Shown: in pieces, positions 15,667 to 24,546 of the stretch
Position numbering within the stretch: position 1 is the first letter of the stretch
Layout of the letters: every line of letters starts with the position of its first letter
Assembly: GCF_000739575.1 (NCBI RefSeq)
Contig: NZ_BBJO01000003.1
Coordinates: forward strand, 124,001 to 188,000
DNA: 64,000 nt
Reading direction: 5' to 3'
DNA from: Halobellus rufus
GTDB taxonomy: Archaea > Halobacteriota > Halobacteria > Halobacteriales > Haloferacaceae
Position numbers and translations under genes: made by a program
Notes under the pieces: generated by a model
Database searches by the model: none
Seen by the model: the letters and a program-made list of their open reading frames with translations, nothing else
Told to the model about the DNA's origin: nothing

Positions 15667-16509
15667 TCAGCGCTCGCGGACGACGACGAACTCCGCGAGG
15701 TCTTCGAGGTATCCGAGCGGTTCGCTGTCGTCGACGCTCGAGGCCGCGAGCGCGTCGAGCGCCTGCTCGGACTGGTCGTGCGCGCGCTGGTTGGCCTCCT
15801 CGGCCGAGAGGCCGGTGACCTGCACCAGCGAGGGCCGGTCCATCTCCGCGTCCTGGCCGGTCGGCTTGCCGAGATCGTCCGGGTCCGCCGTCGCGTCGAG
15901 GACGTCGTCGCGGATCTGGAACGCGACGCCGACCCGCTCCGCGTACTCGCCGAACGCCTCGACGGTGAACGGGTCGGCGTCCGCCGCGACCGCGCCGAGT
16001 TCGGCTGCAGCGCGGAAGAGCGCGCCCGTCTTCCGGCGCGCGAGATCCATATACTCGCCCTCGTCGGTCGGCCGCGCGACGAGTTCGGTCGCCTCTCCCT
16101 CGCCGAGTTCGACCATCGACTCGGCGACGATCTGCGTCGCGTGGTCGTTCCGCGAGAGCAGCGCGAACGCCTCGCCCAAGAGGCCGTCGGAGGCGATGAT
16201 CGCGGGCCCGTAGCCGTATTCGGCCCACGCGCTGGCCGTGCCGCGGCGGACGTCGGAGCGGTCGATGATGTCGTCGATGACGAGCGACGCGTTGTGGACC
16301 AGTTCGATCGCGACGGCGAAGTCGACCGCGTCGGCGGGTTCGCCGCCGCAGGCCTCGCAGGCGAGAACCGTGACTGCGGGGCGGACGCGCTTTCCGCCCG
16401 CCAGTGCGACGTGTGCGACCTCGTCGGATAGCTCCGGGGGGTCGACCGCCTCGATGACCTCCTCGAGGCGCGCCTCGACCAGCGACACCCGACGCTCCAG
16501 ATACTCCAT
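15667..16509 (-). CDS. Polyprenyl (geranylgeranyl-type) diphosphate synthase
   Basis: The 280-residue trans-prenyltransferase condenses isopentenyl diphosphate with allylic diphosphates. Both aspartate motifs are present: DDIID near residue 78 and DDVLD near 198, with the GGKRVRP substrate site at ~38-44. Residues before the first DDxxD set chain length; H-N-A-S-L there is compatible with C20 or C15-C20 product, but the product is not certain. Geranylgeranyl diphosphate is the precursor of archaeol lipids and of carotenoids, so it supports both CarS and the retinal genes elsewhere in the window. It is slightly shorter than many relatives (~340). Confidence 0.85.
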   Translation of the reverse strand: MEYLERRVSLVEARLEEVIEAVDPPELSDEVAHVALAGGKRVRPAVTVLACEACGGEPADAVDFAVAIELVHNASLVIDDIIDRSDVRRGTASAWAEYGYGPAIIASDGLLGEAFALLSRNDHATQIVAESMVELGEGEATELVARPTDEGEYMDLARRKTGALFRAAAELGAVAADADPFTVEAFGEYAERVGVAFQIRDDVLDATADPDDLGKPTGQDAEMDRPSLVQVTGLSAEEANQRAHDQSEQALDALAASSVDDSEPLGYLEDLAEFVVVRER

Positions 16510-16686
16510 TACCCCTCGCTGAGGATGGGGCGGCAAAAGAGGTTCCGGAAAACGGTTCCCGAGAGGGGTCGGCTGGGTAGTCGATCGGTCGACGAGCGGT
16601 CGGCCCCGACGCCGACGAGGGGCCGTATCCGACGGGGTAGCGGCGTCCGACCGCCGTTCTCCGTCAGTCACGCACGGCGTCCTCGG

Positions 16687-17991
16687 TCACTCGTCGTCGG
16701 TCGACTCCTCGGCGTTCTCGGGGAGGGAGATGAGGTTCTCGCGTCCGAGCCGGAGCTTGTCAACTCTCCCGTTGTCGGCCATCGCCGACAGCAGCTGTGA
16801 GACCTTCGCGTCCGACCAGTCCGTCTCGTCGACGATGGTCGCCTGTTTCATCCGCCCGCCGTTCTGTTCGAGGAGATGTTCGACGCGCTCCTCGTCGGAG
16901 AGCAGCGACAGGTCCGGTTCGTCGCCGCCGTCCGACGCTCCGCCCGCTTCCGCGTGTTGGCCGGCCCCCTCGGTCGACTGCGTCGGCGCAGTGGGAGCGC
17001 CCGCGACTGTCTGCTCGTCGTCGGAGTGACCCGCCGGCGCGTCGGTGCCGCCGTTCAGTTCCGGGTTCTCGGTCGTCGAGGCCGGAGCCCGGTTCGCGGC
17101 TTCGGCCGTCGCGTCATCGGGCGGCGGCGACTCCCACGGGAGGGTGCGCGTCTCGCTGCGCTGGATGGCCCAGAAGCCGACCAGAAGCGTCACGACCACG
17201 AGGAACCCGCCGCCCGCGAGGAGTTCGATCGGGAGCTGTCCCGCGGGGCCGACGGCGGTGTACGTGACCTCGAGCGCCGCGTCCTCGCCCTCGAAGTCCG
17301 AGGGCTCTGCGAGGATGATCGCGCTCTCTCGCTGTTGGACGGCGATGCTCGTGCTTGTCACCGTGTAGCCGTCCGGCGGTCGGATGAGGATCTCCTGGTC
17401 GTCGTCGAAGATCGAGAGCCACGTCCGCTGCTCGTCGGCCTCGGCGGTCGGGAGCGTGAACACGTCGTCGAGGACGAGCGTCTCGTTCTGACCCTGTCGG
17501 AGGAAGTTCGTCCACCGGAACGTGAGCGCGAGCGTCCCGCGGTCGGCCTCCCCGTCGACCGAACTGTGGTACGTGACGTTCTCGATCGCCATCGGTCGCC
17601 CCGTGGACTCTCGCGCGCGCTGTTGCAGCGACTCGAACAGCCGCGCGTTCGGCCCGACGTCCGACTCGCCAGCCTCGTACTCCTCGGCGAGAGTCCGGAA
17701 GGCGCGCGTCTCGTTCTCGGAGTCGAGCGCGTAGTGCGTCTCGATGCGCCACTCGGCGCTGCGATCGGACTGGAGATCGATCTCGACCGTCGTCCGCGCA
17801 GGTTCGTCGTCGGTCACCTGTGAGACGCCGTCCGGGGAGCCGATCGCGTCGACGCGGTCCGAGAGTCGATCGGGCGCTGTCGTCCGCGACAGCGAGTCCG
17901 ACGGACCGGAATCGTCGACCGCGAGGGCGGTGGCTGGAGCGACGGCGGCGAGGACGAGGAGGAGGGCAACCAACGGCGCGGACGTCCGCAT
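16687..17991 (-). CDS. Membrane-anchored protein with extracellular domain and cytoplasmic HTH
   Basis: This 434-residue protein has an N-terminal signal peptide (hydrophobic ~8-26), an extracellular domain of ~210 residues (DUF7345-like, beta-rich), one transmembrane helix near 255-278 and a Pro/Thr/Gly/Asp-rich linker. It ends in a winged helix (~365-425, LSDEERVEHLLEQNGGRMKQ then SDAKVSQLLSAMADNGRVDK). This is a one-protein transmembrane transcription regulator: outside sensor, inside DNA-binding. The ATG at 17989-17991 is preferred to a GTG 15 bp earlier. It is divergent from a secreted protein gene that it could regulate. Confidence 0.8.
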   Translation of the reverse strand: MRTSAPLVALLLVLAAVAPATALAVDDSGPSDSLSRTTAPDRLSDRVDAIGSPDGVSQVTDDEPARTTVEIDLQSDRSAEWRIETHYALDSENETRAFRTLAEEYEAGESDVGPNARLFESLQQRARESTGRPMAIENVTYHSSVDGEADRGTLALTFRWTNFLRQGQNETLVLDDVFTLPTAEADEQRTWLSIFDDDQEILIRPPDGYTVTSTSIAVQQRESAIILAEPSDFEGEDAALEVTYTAVGPAGQLPIELLAGGGFLVVVTLLVGFWAIQRSETRTLPWESPPPDDATAEAANRAPASTTENPELNGGTDAPAGHSDDEQTVAGAPTAPTQSTEGAGQHAEAGGASDGGDEPDLSLLSDEERVEHLLEQNGGRMKQATIVDETDWSDAKVSQLLSAMADNGRVDKLRLGRENLISLPENAEESTDDE

Positions 17992-18140
17992 TTGCTGGGA
18001 GTGCACGTGGAACGCTCAAAACGCTTTCCATCGTGGGAGTCTCCCTCACCCGTCGGCCGGTAGGACGACGTTAGAAATCACTCGACGCGAGTCCCCGGCC
18101 AATCGAACGACGAGCGGGAGTCCACCCGAGAAATGGCGCG

Positions 18141-18149
18141 TTTTAATAA
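18141..18149 (+). promoter_or_regulatory. TATA box of the secreted-protein gene
   Basis: TTTTAATAA lies 24-32 bp upstream of the ATG at 18173, so transcription should start at or within a few bases of the start codon, giving a leaderless message. It lies in the divergent intergenic region shared with the membrane-anchored HTH protein. Confidence 0.6.
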
Positions 18150-18172
18150 CGACCCGAGAATACGCTTCCCGT

Positions 18173-19501
18173 ATGCGCGCTGCCGCCCTCTCACTCGCCC
18201 TCCTCCTGGTGCTCTCCGCCGTCGCCGGCGCGGTTCCGGCGCTTCCGGACGACGGCGCGGGACCGCCCGCCAGCGACGCGTCCGACCTCCGAACGTCTGC
18301 CCCGCTGCAGGTCTCGTCACCGAACGGAACCGACGGCGAACCGGCGCTGAACGTTCTCGGGGTCCCGCCGGGAGTGGCGGCCCGGAGCACGCTGGAAACC
18401 GAGTACGTCGAACTCGGAAGCGGCCTGGCGTTCGGGTCGAAGACCGCTGACTTCCGCCTGGAAACGGCGTCGATCGTCGAGCGGATCGAATCCGCCGAGA
18501 CGACCGACAGGCGACAGCAGTACCTGCTGCAGGAGGTCAGCGCGATCGAAGAGCGATCGGTCACCTTGCGGTCCCAGCAGCGACAGGTGATCGCGTCGTA
18601 CGGCGACGGGGAGATCACGCCCAGACGGCTGCTGTACGAGCTCGCGCTGATCGACGCCGAGGCGCGGGAGCTCCAGCAGCGCCGCGACCGACTCCAGTCG
18701 CTCGTCGATTCGACGCCGGGGTTCAGTATCTCCTCCTCGCGCTTCGGGAACATCGAACTGGAACTGAACACGCTCACCGGCCCCGTCCGCAGTCACGCGG
18801 GGGCGGTGCTGAGCGGTGAGGCGGCGTCGACGCGCTTCTTCGTCCAGTCCGGACCCGACAGCGTCGAACTGGCCGTCGTCCGCAACGACACGTACGTCCG
18901 CGAGACGTACCGCGGGGCGCTCCGCGTCGGGAACGGCAACTCGTTCTCGCTGGGCGACGCGGTCAACGCGACCGAGCAGGCGTACCCGACGATCACCGAC
19001 CTCCGAGTCCGCGACGACGTCGTCGGTAACCCCGAGAGCGACAGTACGCGCGTGAGCATCGAACACGAGCGCGGACGGCTGGTCGCGTTCGTCGACAGCG
19101 GGAGCGAGCGCGTGTTCAAGGAGTACCAGTACCGTCCGATCGATCAGGTGACGACGACGTCGTCGGTCTCGGCGGTCAAAGACGGACTAGAGTTGACCGC
19201 TCACCGGACGTATCCGGGCGGTCCGGTCCGGTTGCAGCTCAACAGCACATCGAGCGACGACCCGGTCGACGCGCAACTCACGGTCGGGCCCCCCGCCGGG
19301 CAGAGCTCCGTCGTGGGACGAACCGGGGGCGACGGGTCGCTGTGGACGCTCGCGCCGTCCGGGACCTATCAGGTGACGGCGATCGACGGGAGCTCCGTCG
19401 TCGTGCTCTCGGTCGAGCCGACGCGGACGCCGCTCGTCTACGGCGCGGTCAACGACAGCGCGATGGAAGGCGAGACCGAGACGATAACGCCGACCGACTG
19501 A
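18173..19501 (+). CDS. Secreted or lipid-attached surface protein, unknown function
   Basis: This 442-residue protein has a Sec-type signal peptide (hydrophobic 3-20, AGAVPA near the cleavage region). It continues with an Asp/Ser-rich linker, a long helical coiled-coil-like segment (~95-185, rich in Glu/Arg/Gln) and a beta-rich C-terminal half with several N-x-S/T sequons. No catalytic motif is seen. The neighbours are a transmembrane HTH regulator (divergent) and a pilin-like protein (downstream), so a surface or envelope role is likely. Its closest haloarchaeal relatives are, as far as I can tell, unnamed DUF proteins. Confidence 0.78.
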   Translation: MRAAALSLALLLVLSAVAGAVPALPDDGAGPPASDASDLRTSAPLQVSSPNGTDGEPALNVLGVPPGVAARSTLETEYVELGSGLAFGSKTADFRLETASIVERIESAETTDRRQQYLLQEVSAIEERSVTLRSQQRQVIASYGDGEITPRRLLYELALIDAEARELQQRRDRLQSLVDSTPGFSISSSRFGNIELELNTLTGPVRSHAGAVLSGEAASTRFFVQSGPDSVELAVVRNDTYVRETYRGALRVGNGNSFSLGDAVNATEQAYPTITDLRVRDDVVGNPESDSTRVSIEHERGRLVAFVDSGSERVFKEYQYRPIDQVTTTSSVSAVKDGLELTAHRTYPGGPVRLQLNSTSSDDPVDAQLTVGPPAGQSSVVGRTGGDGSLWTLAPSGTYQVTAIDGSSVVVLSVEPTRTPLVYGAVNDSAMEGETETITPTD

Positions 19502-19583
19502 ACCGTCGCCGCGGTTCGACCGGGCAGCGCCCGGCGGCGGCGCAGGCCGAACGTTCTTATCCCATCGGGCGGCCAGCGCCCCC

Positions 19584-20087
19584 GTGTCTTCCCGCGCATC
19601 GGCCTCGGTGATCGGTATCGTGCTGCTCCTCCTCGTCGGCGTCGTGCTCGGCAGCGTCGTCGCCGCGGGTGCGGAGGCGGTCGCGTCGGCGACGGGCGAA
19701 CCGGGGATCGCGGGCGGCGCGGCCTCGGCCTCGGACGCGGCGGTGGAGACGGTCGCCCTGTCGCTCCGACTCGACGGCGACGCGGTCGCCGTGACCCACG
19801 AGCGCGGGACGGCGCTTCCGCTCGACGACGTTCGGCTCGTCGTCGCGATCGACGGGGAGCGACTCCGGTACCAACCGCCCGTCCCGTTCTTCGCCGCGAC
19901 GGGGTTTCGCGGCGGCCCGACGGGCCCGTTCAACCTCGCGAGCGACGGGGTGTGGGCAGAGGGAGAGACGGGGTCGTTCCGCGTCGCCGGGACCAACGAT
20001 CCGCAAGTGCGGCCGGGGAGGACGGTCTCGGTGACGCTCTACGTCGAATCCGCGAGAGTTGGTGTGGTGCGGGGGACCGTCGATTGA
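19584..20087 (+). CDS. Type IV pilin-like protein (class III signal peptide)
   Basis: It encodes 167 residues from a GTG start. The N-terminus has a short basic stretch (SSRASAS) followed directly by a hydrophobic helix (VIGIVLLLLVGVVLGSVVAAG), the layout of archaeal DUF1628-type pilins cleaved by a prepilin peptidase. The mature part is beta-rich. It could be a minor pilin or adhesion subunit. It follows the secreted protein gene after 82 bp on the same strand. Confidence 0.78.
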   Translation: MSSRASASVIGIVLLLLVGVVLGSVVAAGAEAVASATGEPGIAGGAASASDAAVETVALSLRLDGDAVAVTHERGTALPLDDVRLVVAIDGERLRYQPPVPFFAATGFRGGPTGPFNLASDGVWAEGETGSFRVAGTNDPQVRPGRTVSVTLYVESARVGVVRGTVD

Positions 20088-20126
20088 GCGGTGTCCTGCG
20101 CCTGAGTCGGTCGGGGCTGTGAGGGG

Positions 20127-20750
20127 TTATTCCTCGGGCGCACGCGCGATGGTCGTGATCGCTCGGGGGCTCCCGGGGTAGGCCTGCTGGATGTGGTGTT
20201 CGATGTCGACGAAGCCCGCCTCCTCGAACATCCGCTGGGCCTCCGCCTCGTCGTAGAAGAGCATGATCGCGTCCGCGAGGTGCTGGAAGAGGCGGTTGTT
20301 CGGGTAGTCGGGGCCGACGACGAGGACCGTGTGACCCGGCTTCACGACGCGCCGGAACTCCTCGAGCGCGGCGACCGGGTTCGGCCAGTACTCGATGGAA
20401 CCGGAGGACCAGACGGCGTCGAAGGAGTCGTCGGCGAAGGGGAGCCGTTCGGCGTCGCCGCGATAAAAGCGCACGCGGTCGCGCGAACCGAACTTCTCGA
20501 ACGCCTTCTCCATCTGGTGGCGGCTCTGATCGAGGCCGTGTACGTCGTCGGTGTAGCGGAGCAGACCCTCGGTCGCGAAGCCGGTCCCGCAACCGACGTC
20601 GAGCACGCGGTCGCCCCGCTGGAGGTCGAACCACTCCAGCGCCTCGTCGCGCATCGCCTCGTTCCAGATGAACGGGTTGATGCGGTCGTAGACCTTCGAG
20701 AGGTACTTGTAGAACAGGCGCGCGTTGGCCTTGTCTTCGAGGACACCCAT
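20127..20750 (-). CDS. Class I SAM methyltransferase, plastoquinone/tocopherol (MPBQ)-type
   Basis: The 207-residue methyltransferase has motif I DVGCGTGFAT near residue 52 and other Rossmann motifs (GDAERLPF near 98, GSIEYWPNP near 118, GPDYP near 148). The YKYLSKVYDRINPF...MRDEALE start and the SIEYWPxP and GPxYP motifs strongly recall plant MPBQ/MSBQ methyltransferase (VTE3), which methylates a quinone ring precursor. In this archaeon, which should use menaquinone, a role in (methyl)menaquinone maturation is inferred. A TATA-like GTTATGAT lies ~27 bp upstream in the region shared with the ATP synthase genes. Confidence 0.85.
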   Translation of the reverse strand: MGVLEDKANARLFYKYLSKVYDRINPFIWNEAMRDEALEWFDLQRGDRVLDVGCGTGFATEGLLRYTDDVHGLDQSRHQMEKAFEKFGSRDRVRFYRGDAERLPFADDSFDAVWSSGSIEYWPNPVAALEEFRRVVKPGHTVLVVGPDYPNNRLFQHLADAIMLFYDEAEAQRMFEEAGFVDIEHHIQQAYPGSPRAITTIARAPEE

Positions 20751-20866
20751 CGGTCGGCGGTTAGCACGGGAGAATCATAACGGTGCGGATCCGTCGCCGA
20801 CGACACGCCGGAAACAGGACAGTCACGTCGGAGAACCGAACGGTTGGCGAGAGTGTTCCGCAAACA

Positions 20867-20875
20867 CCTTATACG
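20867..20875 (+). promoter_or_regulatory. Putative promoter of the ATP synthase operon
   Basis: CCTTATACG lies 31-39 bp upstream of the atpH ATG (20906). A TATA box here would start transcription about 10 bp before the ATG. It is the only good TATA-like match in the divergent region 20751-20905 on this strand. Confidence 0.5.
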
Positions 20876-20905
20876 CCGCTTGCGCAACGTTTCGGTGATA
20901 CGAGT

Positions 20906-21238
20906 ATGCCGAGACCAGAGGTTCTCGAACGGATCAAAACGGCGGAATCCGAGGCCGAAGACATCGTGAAACAGGCCGAGGAGGATCGCGACGAGCGAAT
21001 CGAGGAGGCTCGACGCGAAGCCGAGGAGATCCGCGCCGACGCAGAGACCGAGGCGGACGAGTACGAGTCCGAGCGACTCGCCGAGGCCCGCGAGGAGATC
21101 GAGGCCGAGCGGGAGGAACTCATCGAGGAGGGCAAAGAAGCGCGCGAGAAGCTGGTCGCGTCCGCCGAGGAGAACGCCGACGAGGCGGTCGAATACGCGA
21201 TCAGTCAGTTCGAGGAGGCGGTACATGCTCAGACCTGA
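20906..21238 (+). CDS. atpH: A-type ATP synthase subunit H (peripheral stalk)
   Basis: This 110-residue protein is almost entirely charged coiled coil (Glu, Ala, Arg heptads from ~5 to 105), the hallmark of the H subunit that pairs with E to form the peripheral stalk. It is the first gene of the ATP synthase cluster and overlaps atpI by 14 bp. The ATG at 20906 follows the TATA box closely; earlier in-frame sequence is non-coding. Confidence 0.88.
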   Translation: MPRPEVLERIKTAESEAEDIVKQAEEDRDERIEEARREAEEIRADAETEADEYESERLAEAREEIEAEREELIEEGKEAREKLVASAEENADEAVEYAISQFEEAVHAQT

Positions 21239-23489
21239 GCAGATGAGCAAGGTCTCGGTGACGGGATCGAAGGCCGTGATGGACGAGGTCATCGAGACCG
21301 CCCACGGCCTGAACCTCCTGCACGTCACCGAGTACGACGGATCCTGGGACGGCTTCGACCCCGGCGACCCCGTCGAGGGAGCCGAGGAGTCCTCCGACCG
21401 ACTCGTCACGGTTCGTTCCTTAGAGAGCATTCTCGACGTCGACGCCGACGACGCCGGCCCGACCCGGATCGTCACAGACGAGGCGCTCGACGAGGAACTC
21501 GAGGAGATCCGCACGCGGGTCAACGAACTCGACGACCGCCGACAGGGGCTCCGCCAGGAGATCAGAACGCTCGAAGAGCGCCTCGACGGCATCGAGCCGT
21601 TCGTCGACCTCGGCATCGACCTCGACCTGCTGTCGGGGTACGATTCGCTGCAGGTCGCCGTCGGCTCCGGCGACCGCGACGCCATCGAGCGCGCGGTCAT
21701 CGACGCCGACGATCTCCGTTCCCACGAGGTCTTCGACGGAGACGGCGTCCTCGGCATCTTCGCGCGACCGACCGACGACGCCGACGACTCGGCGCTCGTC
21801 GACGCGCTGGTGAGCGCCGATTTCAGCGCCTACGAGATCCCGGACGGCGAGGGCAGCCCCAGCGACTACAAGGCTGAGCTCGAACACGAGAAACAGCAGC
21901 TCGAGTCGAAGCTCGCGACCGTCGAGAACGAACTCGAGTCCGAGAAGATGGACGCCGCGGGCTTCCTCTTGGCCGCCGAGGAGAAGCTCTCGATCGACGT
22001 CCAGAAGACCGAAGCGCCGCTGTCGTTCGCGACGACGGAGAACGCGTTCGTCGCCGAGGGGTGGATCCCCTCCGAGCGCTACACCGAGTTCAAGAGCGCG
22101 ATCAAAGACGCCGTCGGCGAGCGCGTCGAGATCGAAGAGCTCGAACGAGCGAAGTTCTCGAAGGACGGGACCGACCACGTCCGCGAGGAGGTCGCCGCTG
22201 GCGGTGCCGGCGGCGCGGCCGCGGCCGCAGACGGGGGCTCGGAGGCGCGCGCCGACGGCGGCAGCGCAGTCGTGATGGAGAACGACGAGCCGCCGACGGT
22301 GCAGGACAACCCCGGCGCGGTCAAGCCGTTCGAGATCCTCGTGCAGGCGGTCAACCGCCCGAGCTACTACGAGTTCGACCCGACGATCATCCTCTTTCTG
22401 ACGTTCCCGGCGTTCTTCGGGTTCATGATCGGGGACCTCGGGTACGGGATCATCTACACCGCGATCGGCTACTACCTCTACACCAACTTCGCCGACCGCC
22501 CGGCGTTCCGGAGCATGGGCGGCGTGACGATCGCAGCGGGGATCTTCACGGTGATCTTCGGGATCCTCTACGGCGAACTGTTCGGCCTCCACGTCATCTC
22601 GACGTACTTCTGGGAGGGCGCGCTCGGAATGGCGCACCCGCCCATCGAGAAGGGCCTCTCGCCCGCGGGCGTCGACTGGGCCCGCGGCTGGCTCGTCGTG
22701 AGCGTCCTCATCGGCATCTTCCACCTCAACGTCGCGTGGATCTTCGGCTTCGTCGAGGACTACCAGCTGCACGACCTCGAGCACGCGGTCTACGAGAACG
22801 GCTCGTGGTTGCTGATGATGAACGGCCTGTGGGTGTGGGTCTTCAGCGACGCGCTCAGTAGCGTCGCCCCCGGCTTCCTCTACACGACGTTCTCCAGCGA
22901 GGGCGTCATCCCGCTCGGCTTCAGCGGCTTCCCGGCGATGGAGGTTTTCACCATCCCCGGCGTCGGGCCGATCACGGTCCCGCTCCTCGTGTTCATCGCC
23001 GGCCTCGTCCTGCTCGCGGTCGGTGAACCGATCGAGGTCGTCGAGTTCCTGAACGTCCTCGTGAACGTCCTCTCGTACACGCGTATCGCCGCGGTGCTGC
23101 TCGCGAAGGCGGGGATGGCCTTCACGGTCAACCTCCTGTTCTTCGGCGTGTACGTCGACGACCACGGCGGCTGGCACTTCGGGCTCACCGGGATGCCGGA
23201 CGCGGAGGCCGTCGCGGCGCTCGGACAGGGTGAGACCCTGAGCTACCACGGCTACGAGGTAACCGAGATCATGTTCGGCGGGCTCGTCCACGGCGACGCC
23301 GCGACGATCCTGGTCGGACTGCTCGTGCTCGTGCTCGGCCACCTGCTCGTGCTCGCGCTGGGCGTCACGAGCGCCGGCCTGCAGGCGGTGCGTCTCGAGT
23401 ACGTCGAGTTCTTCAACAAGTTCTTCGACGGCGGCGGCCGCGAGTACGAACCGTTCGGCTACGAGCGACGCTTTACCACCGAAGACTGA
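21225..23489 (+). CDS. atpI: A-type ATP synthase subunit I (membrane stator, subunit a)
   Basis: This 754-residue protein has a cytoplasmic half (1-370), including coiled-coil segments near 90-130 and 220-245, and a membrane half with about seven to eight helices (380-740). It forms the proton half-channels with the K-subunit ring; the essential arginine should be in a late helix, and the stretch LNVLVNVLSYTRIAAVLLAKA (residues ~608-628, broken here as LNVLVNVLSYTR and IAAVLLAKA) carries the expected Arg. A Gly/Ala-rich insertion at ~325-350 separates the halves. Confidence 0.93.
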   Translation: MLRPEQMSKVSVTGSKAVMDEVIETAHGLNLLHVTEYDGSWDGFDPGDPVEGAEESSDRLVTVRSLESILDVDADDAGPTRIVTDEALDEELEEIRTRVNELDDRRQGLRQEIRTLEERLDGIEPFVDLGIDLDLLSGYDSLQVAVGSGDRDAIERAVIDADDLRSHEVFDGDGVLGIFARPTDDADDSALVDALVSADFSAYEIPDGEGSPSDYKAELEHEKQQLESKLATVENELESEKMDAAGFLLAAEEKLSIDVQKTEAPLSFATTENAFVAEGWIPSERYTEFKSAIKDAVGERVEIEELERAKFSKDGTDHVREEVAAGGAGGAAAAADGGSEARADGGSAVVMENDEPPTVQDNPGAVKPFEILVQAVNRPSYYEFDPTIILFLTFPAFFGFMIGDLGYGIIYTAIGYYLYTNFADRPAFRSMGGVTIAAGIFTVIFGILYGELFGLHVISTYFWEGALGMAHPPIEKGLSPAGVDWARGWLVVSVLIGIFHLNVAWIFGFVEDYQLHDLEHAVYENGSWLLMMNGLWVWVFSDALSSVAPGFLYTTFSSEGVIPLGFSGFPAMEVFTIPGVGPITVPLLVFIAGLVLLAVGEPIEVVEFLNVLVNVLSYTRIAAVLLAKAGMAFTVNLLFFGVYVDDHGGWHFGLTGMPDAEAVAALGQGETLSYHGYEVTEIMFGGLVHGDAATILVGLLVLVLGHLLVLALGVTSAGLQAVRLEYVEFFNKFFDGGGREYEPFGYERRFTTED

Positions 23490-23640
23490 CGAGAGTGGCG
23501 CCGGGCGGCCACCGCGGCCGCCGGGTCCGTTCGAGAACCTCCGCGCCGGTGCGGACAGCCGTGCAACTCATTCTCAAATCGCACGAATATCGGCGATTCT
23601 GGGCGCTTCGCACCGGATCCGGCGAGTTAGTTTGGGAAGC

Positions 23641-23648
23641 TTTATGAG
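23641..23648 (+). promoter_or_regulatory. Possible internal promoter before atpK
   Basis: The 216-bp gap between atpI and atpK is the only long one among atpH to atpB. TTTATGAG at 23641-23648 is TATA-like, 58-65 bp before the atpK ATG. An extra promoter here would supply the K (c-ring) subunit, needed in many copies per enzyme. This is inference from position and sequence only. Confidence 0.35.
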
Positions 23649-23705
23649 ATACGTGGGTTCAATTACGCACGTTCGGAGACGACTATCCGGTCAACACTAC
23701 CAACA

Positions 23706-23942
23706 ATGTTCGAAGCACTCCTACAGCAGGCAGAAGCTGCCCCGGCTCTTGAACCAACCGCCGCCGCCGCACTCGCGGTCGGTCTCGCGGCATTCGGCGC
23801 AGGGTATGCAGAGCGCGGTATCGGCGCGGCCGCGATGGGAGCCATCGCGGAAGACGACAGTCTCTTCGTCAACGGTCTGATCCTGACCGTCCTGCCGGAG
23901 ACGCTCGTCATCCTCGCGCTCGTCGTCGTATTCCTGGTCTGA
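23706..23942 (+). CDS. atpK: A-type ATP synthase subunit K (c-ring proteolipid)
   Basis: This 78-residue protein has two hydrophobic helices in a hairpin. The first is Gly/Ala-rich (AAALAVGLAAFGAGYAERGIG) and the second carries the proton-binding glutamate in VLPETLVILALV (residue ~65). A single-hairpin proteolipid with one carboxylate per subunit gives the full ion-to-ATP ratio needed for ATP synthesis. There is no Na+-site signature that I can see, consistent with proton coupling. Confidence 0.93.
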   Translation: MFEALLQQAEAAPALEPTAAAALAVGLAAFGAGYAERGIGAAAMGAIAEDDSLFVNGLILTVLPETLVILALVVVFLV

Positions 23943-23964
23943 ACGCCCCCCGCTCTTTCCATCA

Positions 23965-24546
23965 ATGAGTTTGGACAACGTCGTCGAAGACATCCGAGAC
24001 GAAGCCCGCGCGCGTGCGGAGGAGATTCGCGAGCAGGGCGAGCGTCGCGCCGAGGACATCGTCGAGACGGCAGAGACTGACGCCGAGGAACTCCTCGAAG
24101 CGCGAAAGGAGTCCGTCGAGCGCCAGATCGAGCAGGAGCGCGAACAGGCGCTGTCGAGCGCGAAGCTCGAAGCGAAGCAAGAACGGCTCGAAGCCCGACG
24201 CGACGTCCTCGAAGACGTCCGCAGCCGAGTCGAAGACGAACTGGCCTCGCTCCCCGAGGAGAAGCGCGAGGAGCTGACTCGCGCGCTGCTCGAGGACGCG
24301 ACCGCCGAGTTCGACGAGGGCGAGTCCGTGTCGGTCTACGGACGAGCCGACGACGCTGACCTGCTCGAAACCCTCTGCGAGGAGTACGACGGATTCGAGT
24401 ACGCCGGGGAGTACGACTGCCTCGGCGGCGTCGTCGTCGAAGGCGCGGACTCCCGCGTTCGGGTGAACAACACCTTCGACTCCGTGCTCGGAAGCGTCTG
24501 GGAGAACAACCTCAAGAACGTCAGCGAGAGACTGTTCGACCAATGA
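23965..24546 (+). CDS. atpE: A-type ATP synthase subunit E (peripheral stalk)
   Basis: The 193-residue protein has a long charged N-terminal helix (~1-105) that pairs with subunit H, and a globular C-terminal head (YDCLGGVVVEGADSRVRVNNTFDS..., ending near the A/B hexamer). It overlaps atpC by four bases (ATGA), indicating coupled translation. Confidence 0.92.
   Translation: MSLDNVVEDIRDEARARAEEIREQGERRAEDIVETAETDAEELLEARKESVERQIEQEREQALSSAKLEAKQERLEARRDVLEDVRSRVEDELASLPEEKREELTRALLEDATAEFDEGESVSVYGRADDADLLETLCEEYDGFEYAGEYDCLGGVVVEGADSRVRVNNTFDSVLGSVWENNLKNVSERLFDQ

Noticed and set aside
21420-23342. 640-codon open frame antisense to atpI
   Set aside because: Antisense shadow of atpI, low-complexity Asp/Arg/Val sequence, no start signals.
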